Below are positions 41,801 through 52,800 of a stretch of 64,000 nt of DNA, piece by piece. The stretch lies in the NCBI GenBank assembly GCA_017562135.1, contig QEYB01001189.1:124001-188000 (forward strand). The letters are read 5' to 3'. Positions within the stretch are counted from its first letter, which is position 1. Each line of letters begins with the position of its first letter. The translations under genes and the position numbers were made by a program. Under the pieces are notes generated by a model that saw nothing but the letters and a program-made list of their open reading frames with translations, made no database searches and had not been told where the DNA came from. The stretch is from Dipylidium caninum. Its lineage: Eukaryota; Platyhelminthes; Cestoda; Cyclophyllidea; Dipylidiidae.

Positions 41801-42929
41801 ACAATAATCTAGTAAAACGTTTGCTCGTATATACAAAAAATTGACTTGTTTTGTATTTGTCTTCTCTAAACGGCCCAAACTACCTGAGAAAGTAGCTATT
41901 TTAAAAATACGAATAGGAAATAATGGTGGCGGATGGGAATTCATTAAACGTAAAGGAAATAAGGGTGAATAAACAAAGTTGGCATACTCGCGATAGATGA
42001 GGCAGCGTTCCAAAGTAATCCAGGTGCGTGATTTTCTGTTAGCATGGCAGCCGGACAGGGGCGATTCTCAGCGACATTAAGCATCAGTCGGTGGATAAAG
42101 GCTGGGGCGTCTGCCAAGCTAGAAAAAAACGATATAAATAATGAATACAGTTAGAAATATCCGCTTACCATTTCATCGAAGTGAAGTACTTGCAGGTAGC
42201 GGGTATCTCGTCACCACCGTAACCAGATACTTGGGCCGACAGAAGAATCAATAAAGATGAAATACATTCATAGAGGAGACCGTAAGTACTGTCACTAAAT
42301 CAGACGAGTCTCAATGTTAATTGAACGGCTTACTTTGGAGTAATTTCAATAACCAATAAAAAAAGTAGATGAACCATATATTCTGCAAGTGGAGTGGAAT
42401 TCGATGCTATATCAGAATAACATTTACTTCAAAAATTACCCTTGGAATTTATGTCCGCGAAATGTAAGTTCATACTATGACTCGAACGATTTTCTAATAT
42501 GTACTTCGTGAAGACACGAAAAATAAGGAGGGCATTCCGGGCCATCTTAATATCTGACGGGTTACTTGGAAAGAAAATTAGGTTTGGGGGAAGTATCCTA
42601 CATCTCTTGCCCCATTTTAATGCTACCCAGGACGCTGGTGGCTTTGACGATGAATTGTTGCAACAGAGTAGCTAAGTTATGCGTTCTTAAATCATTTCGA
42701 TAGAAACGTTGTTGGAGACTGGAGACGGCGGCTTCAAGGTAGAAGGACGCTTCACTGTTATCAAATAGAGTGAAATTATAACTGCTAACTTTGTGAGAGG
42801 CGTTTGTATATTGAAAGATAAAAGGCGATTCCAGTATTCATTACTGCTATGGACACTCTCCTGACCGACAAGCTTTATCAAGTAAGGGTTAGTGGCAAGA
42901 TCGGATAAATTGCTAACACTAGCACCCAT
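32850..42929 (-). CDS. DYM: Dymeclin
   Basis: Peripheral Golgi protein needed for secretory traffic; loss of the human gene causes Dyggve-Melchior-Clausen dysplasia. Thirteen exons: 42929-42790, 42754-42627, 42553-42440, 42382-42334, 42294-42169, 42118-41988, 41508-41141, 38506-38192, 37159-37034, 36903-36695, 35460-35301, 34844-34686, 33260-32850. All phases match and the total is about 811 residues (human 669). Landmarks: N-terminal MGASVS, a likely myristoylation site as in human dymeclin; GLLTVMTLG; NPYREA; YMALIILLILTE; DKYLH; NSLAALAN; FKYVEE and FFIPYVWSLVY. Exon 11 could instead end at 35307 or 35337 (all phase 0). The exon 2 to 3 acceptor and the exon 7 donor are the best of a few choices. 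Extra length comes from an acidic insert in exon 8 and a C-terminal tail of about 40 residues. Intron lengths rise from 35 nt to 2.6 kb; the long introns hold no gene I recognise. Confidence 0.96.
34050..34060. repeat. Poly-C tract in dymeclin intron
   Basis: Eleven C in a row in the last intron of dymeclin. Confidence 0.8.
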
Positions 42930-42952
42930 GTGAAGAAAGGCCCAAGCCTTCT
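42930..42952 (-). other. Acceptor-like site before the dymeclin start
   Basis: On the minus strand aaggttttcag ends at 42951, 21 nt before ATG 42929. It may be a cis or spliced-leader acceptor defining a short 5' leader. The frame stays open upstream, so a longer N-terminus cannot be excluded, but homology starts at MGASVS. Confidence 0.35.
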
Positions 42953-43170
42953 GAAAACCTTCAAACTGTTGGGCACTTTTATAATTCACACAAATGCAGA
43001 AAATTTTACTTTATTTAGAGACATATTTATTTGTCTCTATCAAAACATTAATTTTAAAAAAATAAAATTGAATAGAAGGGGGTAAGGAATTGTATATTTA
43101 CGCCAAAAAGATATTAATCGGAGAAAGCAATGAATTAACTGAGCTACAATGTTTCCTTATTATAAGTGCC

Positions 43171-43196
43171 ATATATATATATATATGTATATATAT
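43171..43196. repeat. (AT)n microsatellite
   Basis: AT repeat of 26 bases with one G interruption. Confidence 0.95.
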
Positions 43197-45077
43197 TTGA
43201 ATATTACTCGTAGTCTAACAAGGAACTGAGATGTCCACCTTAACAGTGGACACTACGGTGTCGAGAAACGTACATCAAGTTGAGTAAATAGGAAAATTAC
43301 CACATTTTGCACCCTATCCACAGCTCGACGATCAGACAAAACTTTTTACGACGTATAATTGCAACATCACCCCCAAATCTGCATATCAGCAAACTTATGA
43401 GCAACAGGCAATTAATTTCTCTGTCAGTGATAAGCATAATTCCATGTTTCTTAAAAGGAATTTGATAGGGCTAATATTTTGAGCATAGCCTTTGACACAA
43501 AAATTATTCAAATGACTTCACACTGAATTCGGCGACATTGAGACTCTGGAGGAAGCCAGAAATTCGGGGACGTGGTTAAAAGGAATGCATCTATAATCGC
43601 TAAAATTGTTGAACAGCTTTAGCAGTGGAAAGCATGATTGTGAAAAACTGTATTAATTTTAGCATCAACCTTTCGTGTTAAGTTTATTTTGGGCAAAAGC
43701 GTAACTCATATAGACTCTGATGTTTTCTCTAACATTGGCGACAATTGTTAATAACATTGGCAGTTAAGCTGGCATAATAACTCATTTATTAAGTACTATT
43801 GAGGGTTTAAGTTGCCGAATGGGCGGAGCACCCATTCTACTATTGCGTATGACGATCCATTTACAGAAAATAGTATTATTACAAATTTAAAGAATTTTAA
43901 AGAATTCCTTCATCTACGTATTACGTTCCGGAAGAAAGTACACAAATTCAAATGAGACAGGATACTTTATCATGTAACTTATCTTGTTATAACAATTCTT
44001 TCATTTTAGACCACAACTCCTTTCGTGGAAAACAATTGAAACATCGTTGGAGACTATCTGCATTATTCTGCAATACTTACCATGGGCAAAAAGCTTTAGA
44101 GAATGAAGTTATTTAGTATCATCTTGGATCAATAGACCGATTGTCAATATTACACGGCGATCCAAGTTCTCCCCCCATATACAGGTAATGGAATACGGTT
44201 AAACAATACATGTGATATATTTGGAGGTTACATGGTCTGCTAGCAACTTTTACATTCAAAATAAATGAGTTTTTGCCCTTGGCATATTCAAGTTTGGTGA
44301 TGGAAAGTGTCCTTGGAGAATCGAAGAGCTAAAAGGGATCTATCTTCGGCGTCGGTTGTTCTTTCTTGTTTCGTGGGGAAGACTTGTACGGATTAGCTTT
44401 AATGAGGCGATAAAAGAAGTAGATAGTAGCTAAGAAGACCCTAGGGCGGAGGCGCCTTATTAAATTACTGATCTCCATATATTTGCATGACCCGCCTGAC
44501 CATAATGTGGAGCTAATAAAAAAGTTTCATTATGCAATCACCTTTTCATTAATATACCTATTTAGATTACGCGCAGTTTCGCGTAACCATACACTCGAAA
44601 ATATGTCATTTTGGCCTTAAACAGTTTATTCATTTGATCCCCATTAAAGCCTATTTTAATATTGCTGGCTAGTGCCTTATGATTCACTGGGAATTGATTT
44701 GCATTTAGTTCCCAACACTTTTCTATTGAATACTAAACATATCTCTGTTTTATTGGTTGATCCCCTCACCGCTCTCTACAAGTTGGTGTCACTTAAGTCT
44801 CGTGCCTTAATATCCGTGCGTGAATCTTCCATATGGCGTGGTATACGATATTAAGCTTACCTAGATACTTTTGTCGCATCAATGTACACTCGTCTTTTAT
44901 ACTACCTTGGTGTCCTTTATTTGTTCTAATGGAAACGTCTCCGTTTCACTTGTTCTTAACGCTCAACACTTGTATAGAAGTGCAAGCGTACCTCAATTAG
45001 TTTCCCCTGCGTAGTGTAACACAGACATTTCCTGACTGATCTTACTTTATGGGCCACTAATCTCGTCGTGGTTTCCC

Positions 45078-45096
45078 TTTTTTTCCGAATTAGGTC
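45078..45096 (+). other. Acceptor-like site three bases before the MRPL40 start
   Basis: A long T-rich tract ends in gaattag at 45093, then gtc and ATG 45097. No upstream MRPL40 exon is evident, so this may be a spliced-leader trans-splicing acceptor. Inference. Confidence 0.4.
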
Positions 45097-46426
45097 ATGC
45101 TTAGCTCAGCGGCTAAGGTGTTCTCTCCCCTCAAAGCGATTGAAATGGCGTTTGTGGGAGGTCTTCGGTATTTACATATAGGAAACTATCTCTGGTAATT
45201 TTGTTGCTTTTAATCTCGTGTTCCTTTAGTGCTGAACCCCTGAAAAAGAAAAAACGTGTTGATCCCTTACAAGAACAAAATCGGATTCGCAGGAAGGCAA
45301 AACGAATAGAGAAGGAAGTCAAACGCCTTTCTAAGCAGGGAAAGAAACTCAAACCCGTCGAAGAAATTGAAGGCGACCGGAAACTCATGAAGGAAGAGCA
45401 GTTAATTCCTTCTAATGTTATTTAGTTTCTGTTATCCTTTTGTTTTCTGCACGTGATTGGATATCTTATAGACAATCATTGTGACACATTTATGCTGTAG
45501 TTAAATTATTTCGAGGGCATCTTCTCTAAAACATTGTTTTTCACTTTTAGGTACCGGTTTTTTTGGCAGATTGTCGTTTAATGTGTATTAATACTTCTTG
45601 ATTCTTCCCCATTGACTGCTTAATATTTTTTTTTAATATACTGTTGATCAATGTGTTATCTTCATCAGTTTTGTCCCTAAATCCCACAACTTCAAGTAAT
45701 TTTCCTATTTGAATTTTATCATGTTTGCTCCGCCTTAAATGAATGCGATTTTTGACAATTACCTTCAGATACACCGTATGCATAGCTATTATTTTGATAA
45801 CGTTTCATCACTGAGCATGGATATTTATCGACTGTCAGCCGTTTACTTTTTTATTCTATGAAATACATCATTCATATTTCTAGTATCACAGTATATTCCG
45901 TTTATAAAATGCTTTAGAAGTCTATTCATCGGATATTTATTTTCCCCGAAATTGATGTATTGTTTCTTGAAAAAGGGAACGTCGTCGACCTCAAGTGGTT
46001 TTGTCGGAGAGTGAGATCGATAGGCGATGTTTGCTGATGAAAGAATGGGCCCGCTACCAAGCCAGCGTTAGCAGGGCGGAGGAACGTAAATTGCGTAGTG
46101 TGCAGTCGGCCCAGAAAGCGGCACTTCAATCCCTCGCTGCCGTTTCACCACATCATCTTTATGCAGCTGCAATCCGTCCCGTTGGTGTGACGACCATTGT
46201 AGACACAAAAAGTAATGTGGAAGCAGCGGCTTTGTCTCTACATGCAAGTGGACCTTTCGCCACAGTGCCCTCCGGCGATCGGAAGTTGTACGATCCGCCG
46301 GACGGTGAGAAGTTCGATCGGACACCTACCTTTGAGTACGAATTTGAGTTGGATCGCAGATTTATGGCTGAAGCGAAGCGTGGAAAATTTGTCAAGATAT
46401 CGGGCAAGAATCAGGTTTCTGTGTAG
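45097..46426 (+). CDS. MRPL40: Mitochondrial large ribosomal subunit protein mL40
   Basis: Component of the mitochondrial 39S ribosomal subunit. Exons 45097-45194, 45230-45400 and 45976-46426; introns 35 and 575 nt. Junctions: CTG/gtaatt to cctttag/T (phase 2) and GAGCA/gttaat to gaaaaag/G (phase 2), closing at TAG 46424-46426 with 239 residues (human 206). The first about 30 residues resemble a mitochondrial targeting segment and run straight into the family signature EPLKKKKRVDP. The basic helix that follows, RRRPQV, the helix with LMKEWARYQ, and the C-terminal YDPPDGE with FEYEFELDRRF all match the order in animal mL40. The second donor (gttaat) is weak, but it is the only phase-2 site before the stop and it restores the alignment. 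It is divergent from dymeclin and convergent with the phosphoesterase-like gene. Confidence 0.95.
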
Positions 46427-49400
46427 CAATTGATTTAGGTTTCCTTATTTGTACAGTGCGAAGCATTTAACTCCCCTGTTTCATTAATTAATCTGGTTTG
46501 CGTGAAAGTTCCACTCTGTCATTTGTGGCTTTTTGACATTTCTAAATGCTTCATTTGGTGAAGTTGTGACTTTTGTATAAAAAATACATGCCTTCTAATT
46601 TCCTTTCTCATAATCTAAAGTGCATCTATTATTGCAAATGAAATGGTAGCTAAATTTTGAAGAAATAGCCATGTGGGTGTGGAATTTTTCTGTGCTCAGC
46701 GAATGTTGCTAACGACTTTTTAGAAGTACGCACACAATTATCTTAATCACTTTTCCTTATTCGTCTGTGTTTTCTGCAGCTCCAATGATCCGCATTTGTG
46801 CTTAGAAAAGTACGTTTTATGCTTTGCAAGCAGAATGAATGGATATCATGGACTAAGTGGGGGTATATTCGTTTTCTAGTATGATCACGCAAAGCTACCG
46901 TTATTAACCGCTCTACTATCTGGAATTAAGTAGCATTCGGAAACTGTATTTGACCGCCTCCATTTTTGTGCTCGAAAAACATAGGATACGTACAAGTTGT
47001 CGCCTTGACACAGTAGTTGCTAGGTCTAGGTAATGAAACTTGGTTACGAAGTTACTCAAGCACAAAGGTAAAAACAGAGCAAATTTTGTACACATTCTTT
47101 TCTTAATGTTCCCTCGCATTGCTTTATCCGTTGTGCTCGTTCTTTTTGCTTTACTGAACCGTAGTGATTTGGAAACGCCGAATTGTTATCTTTTTCTTGC
47201 ATCATTGACATCAGCACGTGGGAACAGTATATGGAGATTACTATGGGTTGGGTGGACGGTGTTAACAGTGGAATAGGAGTACTTTCCTGCTCCCTTCCCA
47301 TCCGCTACTTTTTATCACAAATATTCCCGACATTAATTATTGTTCCGTGAGAGGAGGAGACATTAACTTATCCTTCCACAACGCCCTACCTAGTATATTT
47401 ATAAGCCGGTAGATTGGAAACCGATTAACCCACTGGAACTAATTAACAAGCGTGATGGTACTTTGTGTTTTCCCTGCATAATTAACTAGTAGCGCCTCAT
47501 TTACCTGGGGCACTTTTAAATACAAGAGCTTGGGATATCATTCGCCCTCTACTCCGCACTTCTTATGGGATACAAGCCTAATTAATTTCACAACGCGATT
47601 TGCCAGAAGCTAGCTGTACTGATGAGATCTTATCGTGTGCATGAGCTGAATCTTCTGCTTGTTTGGATTGACGCCTTTAATAAAGTTAGGATCTTTTTTT
47701 ATAGATTAAAAAGACTATCCCCTCACTTGTTTCCCATCAGGCGAACTTTCATTCATGAATTTATATCCAATTTCCAATGAGACAAGCGTGTTTACTCGTG
47801 CATTATATTAAGACTTGGGAGCGTAGTAGCGACGTCCTTCGATTGGTGAATTTATTACGGTAATAACTATCTGAACCGTTTGGAGAGTAGCGGCAACCTC
47901 TCGAGTCTCCCTCATCATCAGTCCTTTTGGGTGTCGACTTTAGGCGTCTAGTGTAGTCGCCAGCCTCGAGGATGTTTCAGTTCAATCTTTGATGGAAAAT
48001 CAAGGCTTTGCACCCTGGAAGGAATTTAATGACATCCTTTTTTGGTGCTGTACGGGCTTTAAGGCGACCATTAATTTAGGTGTCAAGCTATGCCTACCAA
48101 ATCGCTTTGGTGCCCATGTGCGTGAGTCAACCTCCCGAAGGGGGAAGATGTGGAAAGTGGTTGACTCGCCGATGATCCCCAGGTAGTGGATAATCGGGAT
48201 ATATTCATAAAATGAAATGGATGCTATTTTTCTTCCTCCGGGTGATTATTTCTTTCAGATTATAGAAATTCACGAGTTCATGATTATGTCAGCGTCAATC
48301 TTGGAGGAGTAATTAGTCAGATGTGGGGATATCTCTTTAATACTAGCGTTATTACAAAGAAAAATAATAATCTTGTCAGAATTTCTCAGACTCTCCTTAA
48401 CACCGGTGATTGCGATCACTTTACAGGGTGAGCAGCACTCGCTGATTGTTGGATTGGAGTGAATTAGACCAGTTTCACTCATATTCTTACTGCTAACACT
48501 TTAACAGGCCTGTTTTTATATGACCTTCCCACATAAGGAGGTGGGAGAATATATTTCTCTTGTACTTCGGACCACAATTTTTGCCCAATTGATTGTACAT
48601 CTGACTCCTCAGTAGGTGACGCCGACCGTTCTAATGGCGTCTCGGTCGGGAAAGCGGCACACTCGTCAGCTATGACGACACCTCCGTCTGCTGTGAGATG
48701 TATTGGGCAATTAAATAAAAGTACAACGGCGTAGGCGTCCGAAATTCTAATCGTGAAAGACTGTTAACGATGATTTGCACCAATCTTCAAACGACGTTTG
48801 CCTTGAGGCGTCAAATTGATCTGGTGGTTGTTTAAAGGGGCTAATAACAACGGATGCTTATGTTGAGGACTTACAACCTCGTCCCAGTTGACCAACCAGA
48901 AAGAAGCACATGACACGAACCTGTGGTCGGCCATTAAAACGTGCTTTTGATCAGAAGTGAGCGCACATCAAAGCCAAACACCCTTCTCTGACGCATTTTC
49001 GTGCCACTCCTCTCCCCACCCCGCTTCGCCTCACCCCATCCCGCCTCCCCTCCATTGGCTGCCAATCGCAAGTCGGCTTCATTTGGCACCCGAGTTTTTC
49101 TTCCCTTTGCCAACTTACTTGCTGTGTGAATAGCTCCCTTTCCTTGCCCTTTTTTCCCTGCAAAAGACACCTTTCCTGTGTGCGCACGCGTTATTTTAGG
49201 AGAAATCTACTCCTGATCCCTTTGACCCAACTAAAGAAAAAAGAATAAGTTTGAATTAACTCCGTCCCTACTCTAACCTCGGGGTTCTGTGTCAGATTAA
49301 CCTCAGCGTATCTTGGGTACACTCAGTGAAAACCTCTCGGGCACCGATTGTCGCCTTGTGACGGGAAGCTGACATCAATCAAATACTGATAAGCCGTAAA

Positions 49401-49831
49401 ATGACCGCGAATTGCGCGCTGGGCATTACAAGGACTAAATGCAAACGGATTTTGCTGAGACTGAATAATCTACGAATAGGCCTAAGAGAAGAAAGTTTGA
49501 TTTAAGATAAAAAAGGTATACTTTATTACGTATCAGTAGGTTTGAAAGTCGCGACAGTGCATATAATACTGATAATAAGAAAATTCCTGTGGACTGTTCA
49601 TCATTGCGTTAAATTTAGTGGTGAATGGTCGTGAATGAATGACTAGATGTGAATGGATTAGTACATGCGTTCAAATTCTATCTTGCGTCGGATCAGAACC
49701 CTGTAGAATAGCGGCAAGAAGAGGCTGTTTACGACGATTGGAGGTGAATGAAATGAGGGGCGCCCAGCGGTCACAATTAAATGCACGAGAGGAGGGGGAG
49801 CGGCGAGGAGGGACCGAGATGGAGAGGAAGT
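46427..49831. other. Intergenic DNA between convergent MRPL40 and MPPED-like genes
   Basis: About 3.4 kb. The composition shifts from AT-rich to moderate GC around 47.8-48.9 kb. No recognisable coding sequence; open frames at 46916-47301, 47989-48186 and 48934-49187 lack known motifs. Confidence 0.6.
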
Positions 49832-49837
49832 TTTATT
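49832..49837 (-). terminator. AATAAA polyadenylation hexamer overlapping the stop codon of the MPPED-like gene
   Basis: The last codon and stop read CAA TAA AAC on the minus strand, so AATAAA spans the TAA stop at 49835-49833. If used, the 3' UTR would be only 10-30 nt. Other AATAAA-type sites may exist further downstream. Confidence 0.45.
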
Positions 49838-52800
49838 GCACACAGCACGCAGCATTCCTCCGCAGTGTGTCGGAGGTTTGGCGACAAGGCGTTGAGGTGA
49901 TCTCGCGAGGATCCGCACTATTCGAGTAGTCGGGGAGCACTTCGCGGTCATTCACGCCTTCTTCAATCACCACGTAGACATCAAATACGAGTGGATTTCG
50001 TCGACCCACATATCCACTCCTACTTCCACCGCTTGCACAGCCACTACTACCGAATACACTAAGGGTTGGATCTACCACAAAATCTGCATCCCCAGAACGT
50101 AGAGCAGCCAATGAACTAGGAGTTGGTTGAAGACGATTAGAGCCACGTCCACCGTCGTAGTAGGAGTTCGGCGTGAGGAAGGGGTGATGTGGACCATCGG
50201 TTAGAGAATGGGTGCTAAGGAGGAGGGAGAAACGGCCTAGAAGGCTGGAGAGACGTCTGCGCCACCGTCTAGGTCGAACGCCGAGGTCGGTGAAGCGAGG
50301 AATGCGTGTGGGCAATGTGGTAATGCCTTCAGTCATCTCCAAACGATCTCCATGTTCTGTGACCTTGGAGGGGGCTGACGCACCCGAGAAGAGATCTCCA
50401 CCTCCGGTGGAACCATCCTCACCATTAACGCCACCGCCACTGCCACCTCCCTCGCCACTACCGATACCTCCAACACCACCGGTGGTGGAGAAAGTGGACG
50501 AGTAGGCTTTTCTTCGACGAGGGAAAGGGTGATGGAGGAGGACACGAGGGTAGTTGGAAGTGAGTTGAACGGCTGCGTTGCTGAAAACTACGCCACGACG
50601 CCATGTCACACCATAACCGGTGAAATCGTGTCCGCAAAGGTGGAGATAGGGTCTAAAAGGGGGAGCAAGAAGAAGAATAAGAAAAATAAGCAGCCGTATA
50701 AGCTAGCAGTCTGTCCTAACGCTGGTGAACATTGAGATAACCAACTTTGAGGATAGCCAAGCAGGGTTATAGGCAAACCAAAATGTCACATGATCATTCG
50801 TAGTTTTTGAAGACACTCGGTCATTTGATGCTCCTCACCATGCACTCAAAGTGCGTGTATATGATCGGTGAAACAAAATAGAAGATTCACGTGTTTCACT
50901 GTGAACACCTCGGAGTTTTGCTGTTTTCCTAGACTCCGGTTCCGTGTACTCGGCTCATTGTGGAGAAAGTAGTCAGTGTGTATGAATTAGAGTTAGTCAT
51001 CTTCAATGGCTGTTGAAAATGTATGATGTCAAGAGGCCTTTAAAGTACGGTTTATAGACATCGACGAATGGCAAAACAGATTTTGAGAGAGCTCCGCGGT
51101 GAAACAACATCCACGGGATGGAAAATGACTGTAAGCCTTGGAAGACATGGAGAAATGAGACCCTGTTTGAGGAAGGTTTCTCATGACGACCTTCGACACG
51201 CAGCAGGAGGCAGATTTACGTTCAAGAGGGTGAAGGGGGACTGACAATTTGCTATTACATTTGTAACTGAGGGTTTGTAAATCACAATCGTCACGATAGC
51301 TCCCAAAAAGTAACTCGGAGAATCAAAGAAAATCACGCTAGAAATTAATACTCAGCGCTTCATCCTTCCATCTCACTGATACTTCGACTGAGGACCTCAT
51401 TCAAGGATAGATGCGAAAAAAACAAGGATTCTACCAAGACACGAAGGACGTCCATCCACCTGAGATCTCGGGTGCCTCGCAAAGTAGACAGAATGAAAAA
51501 CAAAACTTTGTCATTAAGGGAGGAACGAAGGTGAAAGGGAGGACATTTCCTCCCCGTACGTGGTACCGAGAATTCAATCCTTGAATGATGAGTGGGACGA
51601 GAAAGAAGGACTCCAAGAAATGTCATCAAGGAAGTGTACAATCAAAGCGGTTCCAAGATATCCACATTGATATCTTCAGACATTTCAACTCAGGTCAATT
51701 TACTCCCCTAGAGCCGTGCATAGTTGCAATGGAGACCGTTTTATTTCAAAATTTTTTCGACCCCTGGGCAAACACCTTTGTGTCTTCAGCCACCTTCCTA
51801 TCCTTATGCAGAACATAAATTTATGCCGATGTTAGTTTTGTTGACAGTTTCCAAGTCCTTTGCCATGCCGACAGTTCAAAACATAAGTCATTCCCTGTAC
51901 TTTTTTTATCGAGAGCTGTCTGTGGAGCAGGACAGTCTTGCTCCTACATGCCTTTGCAGGCTTAATACACCCAAAATACTGCAAATAGCATCGATATGCC
52001 CAAGCTTTCGCGGTAGACACTCGTTGCTTGACTAAAATAGGCATGAACGAAGGTTGATGTGGAGCATAAAGTCATCCCAGCCTCCCCTCTTGGCGTCGTC
52101 AATTCCTCTTTCACACATGGGGGGATTATGAAAGGCGAGAAGAAACGGCGTCTGTTTACGAAGAAAGTGGACAAACACGGAGAAGCAAAAGAAAAATTGT
52201 GCTTTGAGCGCCCAAAGGAGGTTTTCTTTAAAAGTGCCCAGTCTTACCTGGGTGGACCACGTGGTCGTGTCTGAGAGTGGGTGGAAAAGGCGGTTGGTTT
52301 TCAGGAGACCGGTATTTCGCTCCCTTGCTATGTTTTGCATTCGTGAATCAAATTGTTTATTCACGGCTGAGTGGTCTTGACAATCAGGCGATCAGATGTC
52401 TGCGAGGGTGGGGGAATCACGGTCTAACGGAAGTGTCAGGCGGGAAGGGTCGCCTTTTAAGGATAGAAGGAGTTTCTGGGGTCAGTGAATAATCCTATCG
52501 CCTCAAAAAAGTCGACTAATGATCAAGCTGGCAGGAAATACTTCCAACGACACTTTGCAACAGTTAATTAACTTCACACCTCCTCTCCCCTTCGTGACAT
52601 CGTGATGGAGAAAAGTGTAACAGTGTTGGAAAAAAATGGGAGACAGAAAGTGAGATTTATAAGGAGGAGGAAATTCAAAATAAGAGGAGTGCAGACGCCT
52701 CAGTAATAACCATTCCTGATGGCAGGAAAAATTCACAGTAAAAGTTTATTTGAAAGTAATTTCCCGCCCCAACGGACTCGTTTGATGAATTATGGGTTTG

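Larger units (their letters stand above)
42930..45096. promoter_or_regulatory. Divergent intergenic region between dymeclin (-) and MRPL40 (+)
   Basis: 2.17 kb of AT-rich DNA between two divergent start codons, so it must hold both promoters. No TATA or CCAAT arrangement stands out. An AT microsatellite lies at 43171-43196. Open frames inside it, such as 44672-44854, show no family similarity. Confidence 0.5.

Noticed and set aside
45094..45125. tRNA A-box-like sequence (tagctcagcggctaaggt)
   Set aside because: No B box or cloverleaf follows; the bases are the first codons of MRPL40.
49639..50505. Plus-strand open frames opposite the last MPPED-like exon
   Set aside because: Shadows of the low-complexity coding strand.
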